Part shown: positions 1-6,899 of the stretch, piece after piece
Position numbering within the stretch: position 1 is the stretch's first letter
Layout: each line of letters starts with the position of its first letter
DNA from: Halobacteriales archaeon QS_1_69_70
GTDB lineage: Archaea > Halobacteriota > Halobacteria > Halobacteriales > Haloarculaceae
Direction: 5' to 3'
NCBI GenBank assembly: GCA_003021005.1
Contig: PXRI01000029.1
Span: 1 to 35,729 of the forward strand
DNA length: 35,729 nucleotides
The notes under the pieces: generated by a model
What the model was told of the DNA's origin: nothing
The model's database searches: none
Seen by the model: the letters and a program-made list of their open reading frames with translations, nothing else
Position numbers and translations under genes: made by a program

Positions 1-1
1 G

Positions 2-469
2 GAGACCCGGAAGCTCCACATCTCGCTGGACGGCCTCGAGTACACCCTGGCGCTCATCGACCCCGACTCGATCCGCCAGGAGCCGGACCTCCCGGAGCTG
101 GACCTCTCGGCGGAGGTCGTCATCGAGGGCCGGGACATCGACCGGGCCGTCACGGCCGCCGACATGGTTTCGGACCACATCGCGCTTGGCGTCGATTCGG
201 ACGCCGAGGAGTTCTACGTCGACGCCGAGGGCGACACCGACGACGTCCACCTCGAACTCGGCCGCGAGGACCTCATCGCGCTGACCCCTGGGGAGGCCCG
301 CTCGCTGTTCTCGCTGGACTACCTCGACGACATGAACAAAGCCATCTCGAGTGACGCCGAGGTCACGATGGAACTCGGCGAGGAGTTCCCCGTCAAGATG
401 CACTTCGGCTACGCGGAGGGTGATGGTCATGTTACTTATATGTTAGCACCCAGAATTCAAAGCGATTGA
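2..469 (+). CDS. pcn: DNA polymerase sliding clamp PCNA, C-terminal part (5' end outside window)
   Basis: This is the C-terminal ~155 residues of the archaeal PCNA ring protein, which encircles DNA and tethers polymerases, ligase, FEN1 and other PIP-box proteins. The frame is open from base 2 and the start lies upstream of the window. The sequence is acidic and has PCNA hallmarks: the interdomain stretch around [20 protein letters not shown], the [11 protein letters not shown] helix, and the C-terminal strand ending [12 protein letters not shown], whose LAPRI is the PIP-box docking end of PCNA. All codons up to about base 418 are GC3-rich. The last 16 are not, and a homing endonuclease gene starts 10 nt after the stop (see the separate entry for 419-469). 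The identification is firm; only the true N-terminus is unknown. Confidence 0.95.
   Translation, partial: ETRKLHISLDGLEYTLALIDPDSIRQEPDLPELDLSAEVVIEGRDIDRAVTAADMVSDHIALGVDSDAEEFYVDAEGDTDDVHLELGREDLIALTPGEARSLFSLDYLDDMNKAISSDAEVTMELGEEFPVKMHFGYAEGDGHVTYMLAPRIQSD
419..469 (+). other. Recoded A/T-ending 3' tail of pcn, likely endonuclease insertion junction
   Basis: From codon ggt at 419 to gat at 464, 13 of 16 codons end in A or T (ggt gat ggt cat gtt act tat, then tta, gca, aga, att, caa). The codons just before (ttc ggc tac gcg gag) follow the normal G/C-ending pattern. The encoded residues remain a normal PCNA C-terminus. I infer that this tail was brought in with the adjacent endonuclease gene and is synonymous with the sequence it replaced. 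That would destroy the endonuclease target while keeping PCNA functional. I looked downstream of the endonuclease (1239-1330) for a displaced original pcn tail and did not see one. Confidence 0.7.
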
Positions 470-479
470 GGCGAACAGA

Positions 480-1238
480 ATGCGCATGGCGACGTGCCCT
501 TCGTGCAACGAACAGTTTGAGCGGCTCGGTCTTCACTGGTGGCACGGTACGTGTCCGTATCCGGACATCGACCGGGAACGGCGAGAGATTCTGACTGGTC
601 TACTGATGGGCGATGGGTCAATACCCCGTCCCAGTGATGGTAACTCTCCGGTGTTCCGTCTCCCGATGACGAACCGTCGGTTCCTTCGGTGGTTCGACGA
701 CCGAATGGGCATCCTGACGACCGGCGTATCAATGAAGAAGACGGCGACAGAACTGGCGGAGAACAACCGGAAAACGGGGTTCAGTCCCGATGCCAAAACG
801 GAGAATTACCACGATATGCACACTGTCTGGTCGCGAACGAACCCGTTCTTCGAGAACCTCCGCCGAGGGTGGTACCCCGACGGTTCGAAGCGTTTCCCGG
901 ACGACCTCGCGCTCACGCCGGAACGGGTGAAATTCTGGTACGTCTCCGACGGCTATCTCGACATTGGCAGATGGGGACGCACCCGGGTTGAAGTCAAAGT
1001 CCGCAACGAGAGCGACCGTCTCGATTTCCTCATATCGCTGTTCCGGGATGTCGGCTTCGACCCGACGTTCAGGCGGAACGAACTCCGGTTCACCTGTGAC
1101 GACACGGAGGCGCTCATCGAGTGGATGGGTGACCCACCGGCGGGCTTCGAGTACAAATGGGCTATCGACTCGCGCGAGCGGTACCGCACGCTGAAAGAGC
1201 GAGCGTACGAGAAGCATACGACCCGAACGATAGAGTGA
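480..1238 (+). CDS. Free-standing LAGLIDADG-type homing endonuclease with N-terminal zinc knuckle
   Basis: The 252-residue protein has two LAGLIDADG-like motifs: LTGLLMGDGS near residues 39-48 and KFWYVSDGYL near 150-160. These are the helices that form the dimer-like core and supply the catalytic acidic residues. The N-terminus has a Cys-x2-Cys...His...Cys cluster (CPSC, then HWWHGTC), a zinc knuckle also seen in other archaeal homing nucleases. No splicing-domain residues are present, so this is not an intein. It lies outside the pcn frame, starting 10 nt after its stop, so it is a stand-alone gene. Base composition is less GC-rich than the neighbours, suggesting transfer. The expected role is cutting endonuclease-free pcn alleles so that the gene spreads by repair. 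Family assignment is strong; the pcn target is inferred from position. Confidence 0.82.
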   Translation: MRMATCPSCNEQFERLGLHWWHGTCPYPDIDRERREILTGLLMGDGSIPRPSDGNSPVFRLPMTNRRFLRWFDDRMGILTTGVSMKKTATELAENNRKTGFSPDAKTENYHDMHTVWSRTNPFFENLRRGWYPDGSKRFPDDLALTPERVKFWYVSDGYLDIGRWGRTRVEVKVRNESDRLDFLISLFRDVGFDPTFRRNELRFTCDDTEALIEWMGDPPAGFEYKWAIDSRERYRTLKERAYEKHTTRTIE

Positions 1239-1321
1239 CCCCTCCAGTCATCGAGCCCCCGACCGCCGGCAACCCCGACAGGTTCCCCGCGTTTTCTCCG
1301 CCCCCAGCCCGGCCGTGACAC

Positions 1322-1548
1322 GTGGACGAGACCACGGTGAGACGAGCAGCGGCCGTCGGTGCGGCCCTGAGCGCGGTCGCCCACGCCGTCGCGCCGCGGA
1401 CGCTCCTGCGGACCACCGCGTGTCTGTACGCCGTCATGTTGCGGGTCGAGTTCGATCCGGAAGCGGGGGCGGTCCGGCGGGTGCGGCTCCTCTCGTGCCG
1501 AACCTGCTCGTGGCGGCCTACCTGTGGTTGACGGCGGACTCGACGTAG
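1322..1548 (+). pseudogene. Small haloarchaeal membrane-type protein, frameshifted
   Basis: A GTG at 1322 opens an alanine-rich product (MDETTVRRAAAVGAALSAVA..., then LRVEFDPEAGAVRRVRLL). Near base 1490-1497 the sensible sequence moves to another frame and continues as VPNLLVAAYLWLTADST up to the stop at 1548. Joined, the two halves give a ~75-residue protein with two hydrophobic segments. This looks like small conserved haloarchaeal membrane-associated proteins, but I cannot name a family. The shift fits loss of one base in the ctcctctcg stretch. Without it the frame ends at 1531 with an unlikely Cys/Trp-rich tail. The 3' end overlaps the convergent gene that ends at 1518 by 31 nt. It could be real decay or a base error. 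Confidence 0.45.
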
Positions 1549-2105
1549 TCGACGGCGGCCCGGGGCGACTCGACCGCTCGGAACCCCTCCAGGTCGACGC
1601 CGTGGGTGTCCAGGCCCGCCACGGGCCGGTGGTAGTCAAGCGCGTGACCGAGTTCCGACAGGGTGCCGGCGGCGCCGTCGATGGCGATGACGGCGTCGCC
1701 GTTCAGCACGACGAGGGGGTTCCGGGCATTGCCGAGGCCGGTGGCGATCGGCGTGGTGACCCACTCGTTGGCGTCGGCCCGACGGGTCGTCGGGAGGATG
1801 CCGATGGTCTCGACCGCGCGGCTCGCGTGTCGTCCCTCCCTCCGGTCGGTCCTCCCGCTCGCTCCATCCGAGGCCTCCCTTCGGTCGGCCTCGCGGCTCG
1901 CGGGTCGCTTACGCTCCCCGCTCGCTCCTAACGAGGCCTCACTTCGTTCGGCCTCGCGTGCCCCCTCGCAGGCGGAGGCCATCACGCCGCCCAGCCCGCC
2001 GCAGACCAGGGTGTGGCCGCGCTCGCCGAGCAGGCGGCCGACCTCGCGGGCCACCTCGGCCGTCTCGTCGTCGATGCTGGAGCCGCCGATGACGGAGACG
2101 CGCAT
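1518..2105 (-). CDS. LOG/TIGR00725-like nucleotide-binding protein with in-frame repeat insertion
   Basis: The 195-residue protein begins MRVSVIGGSSIDDETAEVAREV and has the Rossmann-like glycine motifs of the lysine-decarboxylase-like/LOG superfamily (CGGLGGVM; later GAAGTLSELG). It most resembles the short TIGR00725 proteins, which usually have about 150-160 residues. The excess is one block, roughly residues 51-96, rich in Arg/Glu/Ser/Ala (AERSEAS..., READRREASDGAS...), between the CEGARE helix and the VETIGILPT strand. That block is encoded by the dispersed hairpin repeat (see 1818-1960), inserted in frame at a surface loop. The family binds nucleotides or phosphoribosyl compounds; the exact substrate is unknown. 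The ATG at 2105 directly precedes the first strand and is the natural start. Confidence 0.8.
   Translation of the reverse strand: MRVSVIGGSSIDDETAEVAREVGRLLGERGHTLVCGGLGGVMASACEGAREAERSEASLGASGERKRPASREADRREASDGASGRTDRREGRHASRAVETIGILPTTRRADANEWVTTPIATGLGNARNPLVVLNGDAVIAIDGAAGTLSELGHALDYHRPVAGLDTHGVDLEGFRAVESPRAAVDYVESAVNHR
1818..1960. repeat. Dispersed hairpin repeat, copy A (two tandem units, inside LOG-like gene)
   Basis: The core ggcctcccttcggtcggcc is at 1872-1890 and occurs identically in copies B and D. The 69-bp block 1822-1890 aligns without gaps to the reverse complement of 13034-13102 (about 59 of 69 matches by eye). A second, diverged unit follows at 1891-1953, ending in gaggcctcacttcgttcggcc. 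Each unit ends in a potential hairpin with arms GAGGCC/GGCCTC and an 11-nt loop. Both units are in frame with the host gene. Confidence 0.8.
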
Positions 2106-2286
2106 GGCTCCCGGCTACCGGCGCCAGCCACCTCAACTGTGGGGTCCCATCGCACTTCCGCGTGGATCCTCGGTCGGCGGTCCGTCAAGCGATGCCGTAG
2201 AGCGTCTCCCGGTCATCGCGCTATGATAGTTCGGGCGTCGCAGGAGAAGGAGGAGGAGCTTGAAAGGGCGGTCCCGTGCCGCGTTG

Positions 2287-2448
2287 TTATTCCAGGGCGT
2301 CGTCGAGTTCCGACGCGACCTCCTCCAGGAGGTCCGAGCCGGAGAGTTCCTCCATCCGGTCGCGTAGGTGCTCCTGGCAGAGGCCGACCTTGAGGTGGTC
2401 CTTCTCGATGGCCACGTCGGCCTCCCTCTCACAGTAATGACACTGCAC
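2287..2448 (-). CDS. Small zinc-binding protein, DUF6757-like
   Basis: The 53-residue acidic protein has a CHYC pair at the N-terminus and GLCQEH about 20 residues later, a Cys2-Cys/His zinc site. An amphipathic acidic helix follows (EELSGSDLLEEVASELDDAL). It resembles the small haloarchaeal proteins I recall as DUF6757; function is unknown. I chose the GTG at 2448, giving MQCHYC..., because homologues of this type start just before the first CxxC. A TTG at 2478 would add ten residues that look unstructured. It lies 45 nt after the PHP gene on the same strand and may be co-transcribed. Confidence 0.7.
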   Translation of the reverse strand: MQCHYCEREADVAIEKDHLKVGLCQEHLRDRMEELSGSDLLEEVASELDDALE

Positions 2449-2493
2449 GGCCGGTGGTACGGTGCCGAGCGGTTTCAACTCCGCGGTATTGGC

Positions 2494-3264
2494 CTAAAGC
2501 GCCTCGCGGAACTGCCGGTAGTCGTCGGCCCCGACCCCGGCGCGGCCGAGCGTCTCGTCGTGAGCGTCGCTGCCGCCGGTGACCAACAGGTTGTACCGGT
2601 CGACGGCCCGCTCGACCGGCGCCGGATCGACGTCGCGGTCGTAGGGATAGTACCGCTCGACGGCGTCGAGGACGGCACACAGCTCCATGGCGGCCGTCGG
2701 GTCGTCGTACCGGCACGGATGTGCCAGCGAGACGAGGCCGCAGGCCTCCTCGAGGACGGCTCGGCCCTCGCGGAACGACGGGACGTCGCGGGCGACGTAG
2801 CAGGGACAGTCCGAGCCGATGACTTCGGCGAAGGCGTCCTCGTAGGTGTAGTCGGTGGCCTCGGCGATGGCGCGAGCGACGTGGGGGCGGCCCACGCCCT
2901 CCTCGATATCGACGGGCAACTCGACGCCGAGGCGGTCCTCCACGCACTCGACGATGCGGCGACCGCGTTCGACGCGGTCCCGCTGGAGGTGCTCGAGGAG
3001 CGACGCCAGCTCGGGGGTGCGGCGGACGCCGTAGCCGAGGAGGTCGATGCGCTCGTGGCCGGCGTCGACCCGGAGTTCGATGCCGTGGACCACCGTCAGC
3101 TCCCCGACCGCCCCGACCGGGTCCTGTAGGTCCGGGTGGAGCCGGTCGTGGTCGGTGACGGCGACCGCGGAGACGTCTGCTCGCCGCGCCGCGCCGGCAA
3201 GCGACTCGAGCGTCAGCGTCCCGTCGGACCGCGTCGTGTGGACGTGGAGGTCCGCGACGACCAT
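2494..3264 (-). CDS. PHP-domain metal-dependent phosphoesterase
   Basis: The 256-residue protein has the PHP metal-site motifs in order: LHVHTTRSDG (H7, H9), VTDHD (D38, H39), GIE (E63), LAHPCR (H182) and GGSDAHD (D233, H235). PHP enzymes bind two or three metals and hydrolyse phosphoesters. Stand-alone members of this size include nucleoside 3',5'-bisphosphate and oligoribonucleotide phosphatases; the substrate here cannot be told from sequence. The ATG at 3264 directly precedes the first metal-ligand strand. A tcaaag box (ctttga on the coding strand) sits about 26 nt upstream, fitting a leaderless transcript. The frame stays open upstream to 3531, but that extension is Arg/Pro-rich and not protein-like. 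Confidence 0.85.
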   Translation of the reverse strand: MVVADLHVHTTRSDGTLTLESLAGAARRADVSAVAVTDHDRLHPDLQDPVGAVGELTVVHGIELRVDAGHERIDLLGYGVRRTPELASLLEHLQRDRVERGRRIVECVEDRLGVELPVDIEEGVGRPHVARAIAEATDYTYEDAFAEVIGSDCPCYVARDVPSFREGRAVLEEACGLVSLAHPCRYDDPTAAMELCAVLDAVERYYPYDRDVDPAPVERAVDRYNLLVTGGSDAHDETLGRAGVGADDYRQFREAL

Positions 3265-3604
3265 GCCCGGCGTCGGCCCGCCGGGGTCAAAGCCCCGGCG
3301 CTTCCGGGCGACCGTCGCGGCCCACGGGCTCGCCCACGACCGGGGTCGACGGGTTCGTTCCGCACCCGCGTCTATGGGCTCGTCCTGGACTCGCGTCAGT
3401 GGATACGTGCCGGGCGCGCGACGAGGGGTTCGTTTCCCGGTCGGGCGTCTCGGGGTGTGTTCTCGAACGCTCGTCGTCCGATTCCAGTACCGGGCGCCCG
3501 TGGGGGTCGCCGCTCGAGGACTCGACCCCATCCTAAAAGGTGATTAAAGCCAGGAAGGGGAATTATAGACAACGTTCATGAAGGTCCGGTGAGTGCCATG
3601 CGGT
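3265..3604. other. Intergenic region with promoter elements
   Basis: This 340-bp gap separates the divergent PHP gene and the DUF5789-like gene. The half next to the PHP gene is GC-rich and shows no convincing coding or RNA gene. From 3533 it turns A/T-rich. An aattata box at 3561-3567 lies about 40 nt before the ATG at 3605, implying a short leader of 10-15 nt. The ctttga box for the PHP gene is at 3287-3292 on the minus strand. Confidence 0.5.
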
Positions 3605-3895
3605 ATGCGACTGCTCTCGACAGCCGACGAGCCCTTCGACGCCCACAGCTACCCCGCGACGGCCGCGGAGCTGATCGAGGCCTACGGCGACTTGGCGCTC
3701 GACGTGCCGAACGGCGAGGAGACGTTCGGGGAGGCGCTCGGACGCCTCGACGGGGCGACGACCATCGAGAGCCCGGACGACGCCCGGACGACGGCGTACT
3801 CGGCGCTGTCGAAGCAGGCCGTCGGTCGCGTGGGCTACTCCGACCGTGACTCGCCGGCCATCGGCGAGGACGGCCCCGACCAGGTCTCCTTCTGA
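3605..3895 (+). CDS. Small haloarchaeal protein, DUF5789-like
   Basis: The 96-residue acidic protein begins MRLLSTADEPFDAHSYPATA and continues with AAELIEAYGDLALDVPNGEE. This pattern, a short beta start followed by Y-P-A-T-x-x-E-L-I-E-x-Y-G-D and a helix, recalls the haloarchaeal DUF5789 (DUF2795-related) family; function is unknown. The C-terminal third is polar (GRVGYSDRDSPAIGEDGPDQ). I preferred the ATG at 3605. A GTG at 3593 in the same frame would add VPCG and is less likely. It stands alone, with the convergent DUF4393 gene ending 51 nt downstream. Confidence 0.65.
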   Translation: MRLLSTADEPFDAHSYPATAAELIEAYGDLALDVPNGEETFGEALGRLDGATTIESPDDARTTAYSALSKQAVGRVGYSDRDSPAIGEDGPDQVSF

Positions 3896-3946
3896 GCCCG
3901 CCCGGCGTCCGTCGCGTCGCCAGCACAGCCCCGTGGGTCGGGATCG

Positions 3947-5353
3947 CTATCCGGATTCGCGGCGGAACCGGCTGCGTGGCAGTTCGACGTGGACGTCGAC
4001 CGGGAGACACGCCACACAGAAGTCGACGCCCATCTCCGACAGCGAGAGGCTGCCGTAGACGGTCTTGGGCCGTCTGGCGGCTTCGCGGGCGGCCTCGATG
4101 TGTGGCTGGGCCTCCAGCACCTGGTACTGCTTCAGGTCGTCGATGGGGTCCTCGCTGAACGTCACGAGGCCCATCCGTCGGAGGTTCCGGAGGTAGATGG
4201 GCGTCCGGTCGGGGTGGCGGCAGCCGGCGTCGGCGCCGACCCGGGTGAGGTGCTGGGCGACCAGCGTGGACGTGAACGGGACGTAGCCCCGGTCGCGGAC
4301 GTCCATGTAGGCCTGGGTGCCGTCGGTCGCGAGCAGCCGGAGGATGCGGGCCTCGTCGGCGGCGAGGTCCTCGAGGATGGAGGGGTAGGCGGGGTGCAGC
4401 GCCTCGTCGCGGCCGACCTCGGCGGACTTCGAGAGGAGCTTTTCGCCCCGCTCCCGCAGGACTTCGGCGGTGACCGGCCGGCGGTCGACCATCTCCTCCT
4501 CGTGGGCCTCCAGCCAGTCCGAGCGGGCCTCGCCGATGTCGAAGCCGGCGCGCTGGAGTTCGTCCAGCGCGATGGCCCGGGTCTCGGTGAGCAGGTCCGC
4601 GGGCGAACTCGCGGTGGCGGCGGCGTAGGTCATCCGCGTCCCGGTCCGGATGCCGGACTCCAGCGAATAGCCGGTCGCCCGCTGGGTCATCGCGGTTGCG
4701 ACCCGGGCGATGCGGAAGGCGTCGAGGGCGCCGCCGGCCGTCTCGTCGTCGAGTTCGTCGGGGTCGACGCCGGTGAGCCCCGGGACGGGGACGAAGCCGC
4801 CGAGGTTCCCGCCGGCGGGATCGGCCAGGTCGACGATGGCTCCCTCCAGCCCCGAGCGGAACCGCTCGACGTCGTCGGGGTCGATCGATGTCGGGTCCGA
4901 CACGCCCGCCTCGAGGACCTCGAAGACGTCGTCGAGGTTCTCCTCGTCCGCCGCGGTCGCGTCGCGGACTGCTTCCTCGAGCACGCCGAGGACGCCGTCA
5001 AGGTCGACGTCCTCGAGGTCGTCAGGGTCGATCACGAAGTCCTCTAAGATGGCGAGGAGTTCCGAGAGGGTCTCGCGGTCGGTCTCCGCCGGGTTGGCGA
5101 CCGCTCGCTCCAGCACCGCGAGGAGCCGGTCGACCTGCGAGTCCGCCACGGCGTCGCCGGTGACGGCCTCGTCCATCACGGTGAACGCCCGGTCGAGGTC
5201 CGCCGGTGGCAGAGCGGGCTCCGGGCCGTCGACGCCCGGCGGCTCGGGCGCGTGTCCGACGTCCGCGTCGTCGGCATCGGCCGGCGAATTCCTCGCCTCG
5301 GAGGAGCCGGCCTCCCGGTCGGGTCCGGGCGGGCCGTCGGACTCGTCGCTCAC
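3947..5353 (-). CDS. DUF4393 (Abi-alpha-like) protein with helical-repeat N-terminus
   Basis: The 468-residue protein starts at GTG 5353, overlapping the DUF445 stop by 4 nt (GTGA), so translation is probably coupled. Residues 1-55 are a polar linker. Roughly residues 56-165 hold about four 30-residue helical units with the pattern (V/L)xx(V/I)LExxVxxP followed by Asp-rich turns. A middle helical region follows. From about residue 318 the sequence matches the DUF4393/Abi-alpha pattern as I know it: ALHPAYPSILEDLAADEARI, then PIYLRNLRRMGLV, and a terminal SEMGVDFCVACLP. Abi-alpha proteins are linked to abortive phage infection, but no activity is established. Pairing with a DUF445 membrane protein suggests a membrane-associated role (inference). 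Confidence 0.7.
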   Translation of the reverse strand: MSDESDGPPGPDREAGSSEARNSPADADDADVGHAPEPPGVDGPEPALPPADLDRAFTVMDEAVTGDAVADSQVDRLLAVLERAVANPAETDRETLSELLAILEDFVIDPDDLEDVDLDGVLGVLEEAVRDATAADEENLDDVFEVLEAGVSDPTSIDPDDVERFRSGLEGAIVDLADPAGGNLGGFVPVPGLTGVDPDELDDETAGGALDAFRIARVATAMTQRATGYSLESGIRTGTRMTYAAATASSPADLLTETRAIALDELQRAGFDIGEARSDWLEAHEEEMVDRRPVTAEVLRERGEKLLSKSAEVGRDEALHPAYPSILEDLAADEARILRLLATDGTQAYMDVRDRGYVPFTSTLVAQHLTRVGADAGCRHPDRTPIYLRNLRRMGLVTFSEDPIDDLKQYQVLEAQPHIEAAREAARRPKTVYGSLSLSEMGVDFCVACLPVDVHVELPRSRFRRESG

Positions 5354-6580
5354 GCGGCGGTCACCACCGCGAGCTGGATCCAGCCGGCGACGAAGCCCAA
5401 GAGGGCGCCGAGGAGGATCAACATCCACTCGTCTTCGACGAACGCGGGCCGCAAGAGTCCAACGAAGTCCCGGGGCGGGAGGGCCTTGATGCGGCGGGCG
5501 ATGAGGTCCCGGATGGCCTCGCTCCGCTCCTCGTTGAACTCGGGGTCCCGGAGGGGCTCGATGGTGCGGTCGACGCTCTCGTCGGCGAAGGTCTCTCTGA
5601 CCTCCTCGTACTGCTCGCTGCCGGTCGCCAGCCGGATGGCGGGCCCGGCGATGCCGACGGCCCGGTCGACCTCCGGACGGATCGACTCTCTGACCATCTT
5701 CCGTGTGCGGTCGGACTGGCTGCCGTGCAGGAGGTTCTCGGCGACGTTGGCGATAGTGACGACCTCGTCGGCGACGATCCCGGCGTACTCCTCGGCCACC
5801 TCCGGCTTGCGCTTGATGAAAAGGCCCTGGAGCCGGAACGGCCCGAGGCGGTGCTCCTCGATCGGGAGGAAGATGATCTTCAGGGCGATCCAGTTCGTCA
5901 TGTAGCCGACGAAGATGCCCGCGACCGGCAGCACGTAGGGGCTGTCGATCGCCAAAAACAGCGGGATGGTGAGACAGCCCAGCAGGCCGCCGATGAGAAA
6001 GCCGGAGTTGACGATGAAGGAAAGCTCCCGGTCGCCCACCTCCAGGAACAGCCGGTTGAGCAGCTCCGGGTTCTCGTCGAGGTGGTCGGTGATCATGGCG
6101 TTGATGTCGAGCAGTTCGCCGATGTTCTCGCCGATGGTCTCGGTGATCTCCTCGGCGATCTCCGGGAGGCGCTCCTGGACCCGGGTGTGGATGAGGTCCC
6201 GGACGGCCGTCGGCGCGCCGTCCCACAGCTCCGGGTACGCCTCCCGGAGGGTCTCCTCGGTGAGCGCCCGGATCTCGTCCTCGGCGTTCGTGACCATGTG
6301 GGTCGCGATCCGTTCGGGGTCGAACTCCTCGTAGAACTCCCGCTCGGTGGCGATCTTGCCGATCGACCCCCGGGATCTGCTTGAGCTTCCGTGGGAACGA
6401 CGGCGCCAGCTCCTTCATGCCGGGCACCCGGACGCCGACGTAGTCGATCGGACGGAACAGCAGCTGGATGGCGACCCAGTTGGTGAGGTAGCCGATGATG
6501 CCGGTGATCAACGGGATGAGGAGGAGTCGCCACTCCAGGCCGAAGGGCAGGCCGGGCTGTGCGGCTGCGGGGGTGCTCAC
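5350..6580 (-). pseudogene. DUF445 (YheB-like) membrane protein, single-base frameshift
   Basis: Two frames together encode a ~410-residue DUF445 protein. The first runs from GTG 6580 (VSTPAAAQPG) through LLLIPLITGIIGYLTNWVAI to KLKQIPG. The second resumes with SIGKIATEREFYEEFDPERI and continues to the stop at 5350. They join at 6367-6371, a run of five C (five G on the coding strand) where four would restore the frame. DUF445 hallmarks appear twice, GYLTNWVAIQLLFRPI and GYMTNWIALKIIFLPI, with transmembrane helices at the N-terminus, in the middle and at the C-terminus (LILLGALLGFVAGWIQLAVV). The role of the family in archaea is unknown. Everything but the G run looks intact, so this may be a base error rather than decay. 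Confidence 0.8.
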
Positions 6581-6899
6581 GTATGCGGTGTCTCCATTGT
6601 CGGAGCCGGGCGGACGGCACTGGCCCCGGTCGGGGCCGGCTCGTGCCCGACACTCGGTCAAGGTCCGGTTGATGGGTGTGAAACTTTAATCCACGCGCTC
6701 GAACGCGGCGACCGAAGCTGGGGAAAGAAATACCATCTAGTACCAGCTAGTTACATGACTTGGTCTAAAATGGAAAAAATTAAGTGGGTCGGCCGTCCAG
6801 TGTTGGATGGGTAGGCGGGAGCGACGTGGCGTGGTCGCGGGCCCGCGGGCGACGATGCGGCCGGCCCGCCCGCCACGGTGCGCCCGACGGAGATAACCC
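6581..6899. other. Divergent promoter region, A/T-rich core
   Basis: The gap lies between the divergent DUF445 and coiled-coil genes. Its centre (6722-6786) is the most A/T-rich stretch in this part of the window and includes aaaaaattaag at 6774-6784, a good TATA candidate for the gene at 6900. That gene would then have a leader of about 90 nt, and it does have a Shine-Dalgarno-like ggag at 6888-6891. On the other strand ttaaagttt around 6682-6692 could serve DUF445. No RNA gene was recognised. Confidence 0.45.

Noticed and set aside
480-1238. The endonuclease as part of a pcn intein
   Set aside because: pcn ends with its own stop at 469, and no splicing-block residues or split pcn exteins are present.
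1239-1330. Displaced original pcn 3' tail downstream of the endonuclease
   Set aside because: I searched by eye for a G/C-ending version of [10 protein letters not shown] and found none.
3947-6661. A single 904-residue fusion of DUF445 N-terminus and DUF4393 protein
   Set aside because: The frame is continuous only because the G5 shift throws DUF445 into the DUF4393 frame. The middle section is Arg/Pro-rich nonsense, while the proper DUF445 continuation lies in another frame.
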